From Ustilago trichophora (lineage: Eukaryota; Basidiomycota; Ustilaginomycetes; Ustilaginales; Ustilaginaceae), in contig OOIN01000001.1 of NCBI GenBank assembly GCA_900323505.1, positions 1,984,001-2,048,000 of the forward strand: a DNA stretch of 64,000 nt, given 5' to 3'. Below the pieces are notes generated by a model. That model ran no database searches. It had not been told where the DNA came from and saw nothing but the letters and a program-made list of their open reading frames with translations. How positions within the stretch are numbered: the first letter of the stretch is position 1; each line of letters opens with the position of its first letter. Below, piece by piece: positions 61,101 through 64,000 of the stretch. Made by a program: the position numbers and the translations under genes.

Positions 61101-63145
61101 GCCACACCTCGATTGCGTTCGCAGTCCTGGTACAGGGCTTTCCTTTGGCGGCAGAAACGTTGCTTTCTAGCTTCCCCGAAACCCCGGCTGGCGAGTACGT
61201 TCGAGCACGTGCGCTAGTCCAGATGCAGAGGCTTGATGACGCCAGTGCGTCGTTCGAGAAGGTGGTCAGCGCGCTCGAATTGCAGAACAGCTCTCGTAGC
61301 CGCTCCGCCAGCGGGCTGTTCGAGCTCCTTCCTTCCTCGATTGTTGACGCAGAGGGAGAAGAGCGCGTTGCCGCCTACTATCGCCACGTTGCTCTCTTCT
61401 TTGAGCCTTTCGAAGCCATCGAACATGTCATTCGATTCTGCCAAGCGAGCATCGACGCTGTCGGAACTTATGCGGACGATCGATCGGCCAAAGCTTTGGG
61501 CAATGCAGAGGCACAAGCAGCCAAGACAGCCGGGCCCAAAGAGACTTGGTTCAAGATATTCCGCTGCCAACTGGCGCTCGATGACTTCGAGGCTGCCTAC
61601 GCTACAGTCATGGCCACACCCTACGAAGGCGTGCGAAAAGACTGTCTGAGGAACCTGGTCAGCGTCATGTGCGAGGAGGGTCACATCCAGCCATTGCTGC
61701 ACTTCACCTTCCCTGGCTTGCAGAGCGAGGTGGAGAGGACGCTCTCGTTCAAGGCGCGCAACTCGGATCCCTTGTCGGTGCCCAACTACTATTCCGTGTT
61801 GTACTCGTACCATGTCTTCCGCGGAGACCTCAAGTCGGCAGGTGCGGTCATGTACCAACATGCCGAGAGATTGGGCGAGCTTCACAGATCGGGACCCGCT
61901 GGGTCCGATGGCATCGACCCGCTGGAACGCTTCATGGTCGTGGCAGTCGAGCAGGCGCAAAGCTACCTCGCATCGATCAACGCTCTTACCATGCTCAAGC
62001 ATGAGAACGCCTGGTTCGCGCATGCCGCTGATCCCGAAGAGTCATACTCTGTCAACGGCACCGAGTCGCTCTTCGAGCCAACATCGTCAGCACGCACAGT
62101 TTCAACAGGAAAGCAGACGAGCAGCCTCACGCGCTACGTTCCAGCTTCGGCCTACAGCCAGCGCGTCCGAGAGATCCGCGTCGTTTCTGTTGACGACGTG
62201 CGCCGCGAATACACGCTCGCTCTGGCACGACTCGAGCTGGTCAAGCGATATCCCGACCTTGCCTACTCTACAACGGTGCTACGACCATCGGATGCCGTGC
62301 TCCTGTTTGTCAACAGCGACTCGTTCGACTCGGCATTTAATATGGCTTGGAGCCTGGGCGTCGACATGACCCCGATCTTCTCGGCTCTCACCGTCAAGGC
62401 GGTAGCACTTTCGCGAGCCAAACTCGACCGCGATAATCTCAAGCAAAAGAGCAAGGGCAAAGCCATCAATGGAAATGCTGACGAGAAGGAAGACGATGTT
62501 CATCCCGAGATTGCCGAGCTGGAGGAGGCGGACGAAGATCTGCTTGAGCCCGAGGCCGTATTTTTGACCCTGTCAGAGAAGTCGGCCAGCTGGGAAGGCT
62601 CCGCTGCAGAACGAGCTTGGAGCTATCTGCAGTTCCATCTCGAGATGTATGATTCGGAAGAGGATGGCAAGTACTACCGCGTGGTGCTGTCCCGCACCTC
62701 CTCGCTTGACCATGCTGTCGCTCCAAGGTGGTTGACAGAGTGGTTTACTCGAACTGGCAACAGCGACCTGCTGCTTCGTATCTGGATCGATAATCAGCTC
62801 ATCATTGAAGCTGCCAAGTTCGCTACGAAATGGTTGCAAGATGCCACTACACAGGCGGCCACTCTATCGCGCGCCCATGAGCAGTACATTTCCAGTCACA
62901 TCATCGACACGCTCCTTGTCAACCTGGACGAGAAGACTGGCACGATCGTACCATCACGACGAGCTGAGGCAGCACAGGCAAGGAATGCGCTCCAACAGGC
63001 TCGCAAGAAGCATATCGATGCTCTTGCGGCAAGATCGAGGACGCTGAAGCGACAAGCCGAACAGGATGCTTTCCGACAGGAAAAGCGACGCGAGCAGCAG
63101 GGCGATTCGTTGGGCAGACCCGGGGCGGGGCTTCGAGCATACTAG
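58124..63145 (+). CDS. NUP120: Nucleoporin NUP120/NUP160 (Y-complex)
   Basis: One 1673-residue frame encodes a Nup120/Nup160-type scaffold nucleoporin. The N-terminal ~500 residues read as a beta-propeller, including MAFAASRDRKLRVWNLLTDS near residue 290-310, a typical Nup160 blade. The rest is alpha-helical solenoid, for example LRSLWSLGLTDLRESFN and YHVFRGDLKSAGAVMYQHAE, the latter very typical of the C-terminal half. A charged insert lies near 1445-1490, and a basic, Gln-rich C terminus follows the last helices. The protein is a stem component of the outer-ring Y complex of the nuclear pore, required for pore assembly and mRNA export. It is longer than yeast Nup120 (about 1040) and nearer vertebrate Nup160 (about 1430). 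No intron is visible. Confidence 0.88.
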   Translation: MPLLYTPYKLASASLAAPASLLGTHGHDDETVAVPTPQHPGVESEPEPVNLADHHAVDARLYFPSSSSSHFDGGFVLARVVAGGRELQLRWSTIGDQTAAAGPSSKALATKDSFAASLAPKLGSEPARTFLFPAPLLPGLGLSADPSSNRLYVIAVTTTGFLYRLVFSAPNLFQEPRLSSTWSSEYRIQHIASSDSGLAASIRGAANAAQLYVIDSGLVLVTCADGTIVKLSRTVSGSRDVNDGVWKENVLRPTSFLSGVSRFFGRSNAISDSESSPSYALSLDVFPGESGNAMAFAASRDRKLRVWNLLTDSCIRTIDLPLQMDSVASNEKQLVVAEDGGSSVSETSDTQAYFSTVSRPFIKTFTPGSDDKDGYALYVLAYIPASPPSGNFFALYGVELEDTKGSSGGLGEVTLLWQKRCDAETRGRNVELRDVVFTPQGERGDGWVMWALWDAGAGPVLKYAKVGVEAANLDESSMSVRSIAEDLSKDDWRTVSSERVYRPLHGEDFEATLEATKEVIDAADIFLDRVLEPGRFSEATLRLALSTYKEVASSSARPPSTLFASLRDEVASVVASGCQLENDPRTGGPMYEKLYASRVREWMRFVGLAEQIETAARWPIGLSLPASELDVGAAQGEAIVPLVISRDTVALPINEDEASIIERLQRGLFATSSKPHSGAFTANDSANEERNLLIHAADSHPTNILPTLGRTSATVAEVLTLLESASELSACLTAPELEAFAAGLQNLLSEPLMISVKEAVADVWTNNFATLGGEEASEIIARTASDLGASLDSTLTDMAVLLSEAAGDVDNLASAASIASTDLGSALTADALTQTLASRHRLAVSFMLLLTALAAEDKMADLVDNESTQIAAALSIFQSLSSALQLARTDGTVQVAGNATDVAETDSIVARLNQMSVAGRKSREPHHFAAPTLLHQCVRDELLGASNASVDSLPLSLSVKSAVLRSLWSLGLTDLRESFNAGGKPLLPYSNERHTSIAFAVLVQGFPLAAETLLSSFPETPAGEYVRARALVQMQRLDDASASFEKVVSALELQNSSRSRSASGLFELLPSSIVDAEGEERVAAYYRHVALFFEPFEAIEHVIRFCQASIDAVGTYADDRSAKALGNAEAQAAKTAGPKETWFKIFRCQLALDDFEAAYATVMATPYEGVRKDCLRNLVSVMCEEGHIQPLLHFTFPGLQSEVERTLSFKARNSDPLSVPNYYSVLYSYHVFRGDLKSAGAVMYQHAERLGELHRSGPAGSDGIDPLERFMVVAVEQAQSYLASINALTMLKHENAWFAHAADPEESYSVNGTESLFEPTSSARTVSTGKQTSSLTRYVPASAYSQRVREIRVVSVDDVRREYTLALARLELVKRYPDLAYSTTVLRPSDAVLLFVNSDSFDSAFNMAWSLGVDMTPIFSALTVKAVALSRAKLDRDNLKQKSKGKAINGNADEKEDDVHPEIAELEEADEDLLEPEAVFLTLSEKSASWEGSAAERAWSYLQFHLEMYDSEEDGKYYRVVLSRTSSLDHAVAPRWLTEWFTRTGNSDLLLRIWIDNQLIIEAAKFATKWLQDATTQAATLSRAHEQYISSHIIDTLLVNLDEKTGTIVPSRRAEAAQARNALQQARKKHIDALAARSRTLKRQAEQDAFRQEKRREQQGDSLGRPGAGLRAY

Positions 63146-64000
63146 TAGGGTCGATCAAGCATGCATATCGGAGCCTTTCATCACAATGCTAATTTGTAGA
63201 ATGCCATTCAAAGATTGTTACCACATGAAGCTGCAGAAGAGAAAAGGAATGGTGAGCGAAAGTTGAGTAGATTTGTGATCGTCGTCAGGGTCATCTCTAT
63301 TTTGTCAGACTTAGTGACTTCACGTAAGAAGACCGAACCTTGAAGTGGGCTGTGAGAATACGTGCGATTGATGACCGATTCAATGCTTGTCAGTCGACAG
63401 CATCGGCCGGAAGACTTCATCTTTGGGAGACATAAGGTGGGGGAAAGAGGGGTGCACACTTCCAGGAAAAAAAGTGGGCTTACAGACGGCTTCCGGAAAA
63501 GACGGAAGGTTGAAGCCAAAGAAGGGTGCAAGCCGTGCAAGCCATGCAAGCCTCCGCACTCGACAAAAAAAAAAAAAAAAAAAAAAAAACAATATGATTT
63601 GGGAGTCCGAGTTCATTCTTCTTTCAAGGTCACAAGGCGACAAAGGCACGACAACAGCCGACTGTTGCTTTCCAGCTTTGAAATTGATTTTCGAAAATTT
63701 AAAATTCCTTTGGGTAAGCTGTTGCTGCGAGGCACGAGTGGGGAACAGAATACAGTAGTCACGTCTCCGTCAAATCCGTGATGCGCCTCTCGATAAAAAA
63801 AAAAGGAGTTGCCGTTGGTCAATCATGGAGTGTACTGTACGTGTGGAGAGAAAGCCAACCAGCGCCAGGTCGACTGTCCAGTTGTACAACCGTGCTTCGT
63901 TCGACCGACCGACCGACAGATTGAAGCCAAGCTTAAGCAAGCCGGCAAAGTGTTGGCAAGCTCGACGTTGCCGTGAACTCCAGATGGACAACATACCAAC
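63146..64000. other. Right-edge intergenic region
   Basis: This is the 3' flank of NUP120 up to the window edge. It holds a 25-nt A tract (63565-63589), a TGTACTGTAC palindrome at 63831-63840 and a (CGAC)n run near 63902-63918. No gene recognised. Confidence 0.5.

Noticed and set aside
1..64000. CRISPR arrays, integrons or prophage-like elements
   Set aside because: The window is eukaryotic nuclear DNA; no direct-repeat/spacer arrays or phage genes were seen.

Overview
The window looks like nuclear DNA of a basidiomycete fungus, most likely a smut or related yeast (Ustilaginomycotina). The evidence is long, mostly intron-free eukaryotic genes, short introns where they occur (91 to about 115 nt), fungal-type gene content (ORC3, VPH1, MIC60, CPS1, chitin deacetylase, complex I subunits) and a solitary dispersed 5S rRNA gene. 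Species cannot be fixed from the sequence alone.

Layout, left to right: the 5' end of a GPATCH11-like gene running off the left edge (-); phosphatidylinositol synthase (-); ORC3 (+); an unrecognised basic/low-complexity protein (-); a spliced short coiled-coil (SCOC) protein (-); a gene-poor stretch of about 7.7 kb that ends in a long pyrimidine-rich leader; a GAC1-like PP1 glycogen-targeting subunit (+); an intron-containing tRNA-Gln(CUG) (+); a very large secreted repeat protein with Kex2-type sites, with its probable continuation after a frame break (-); V-ATPase subunit a (-); an ITFG1/TIP-like membrane protein (+); spliced RNASEH2B (+); complex I NDUFS8 (-) and spliced NDUFV2 (+) sharing one promoter region; 5S rRNA (-); MIC60 (-); an unrecognised Ser-rich protein (-); a gene-poor region with a 63-nt A tract; vacuolar carboxypeptidase S (-); an alpha/beta hydrolase (-); another gene-poor region with a possible hydrolase relic; a chitin deacetylase whose coding sequence is split by about 0.93 kb flanked by a 10-bp direct repeat; and NUP120/NUP160 (+).

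Most genes are housekeeping. Functional neighbours are limited: NDUFS8, NDUFV2 and MIC60 form a small mitochondrial inner-membrane group, and the first two are divergently transcribed from a region with paired CCAAT boxes. The accessory, potentially novel elements are the giant repeat precursor at 21906-29044 (signal peptide, about eleven related units, LysArg between most of them) and the disrupted chitin deacetylase locus at 55183-57415. Intergenic DNA repeatedly carries a palindromic TACTGTA/TACAGTA motif.

Limits: all functional calls rest on reading motifs by eye. No searches, structure predictions or expression data were available.
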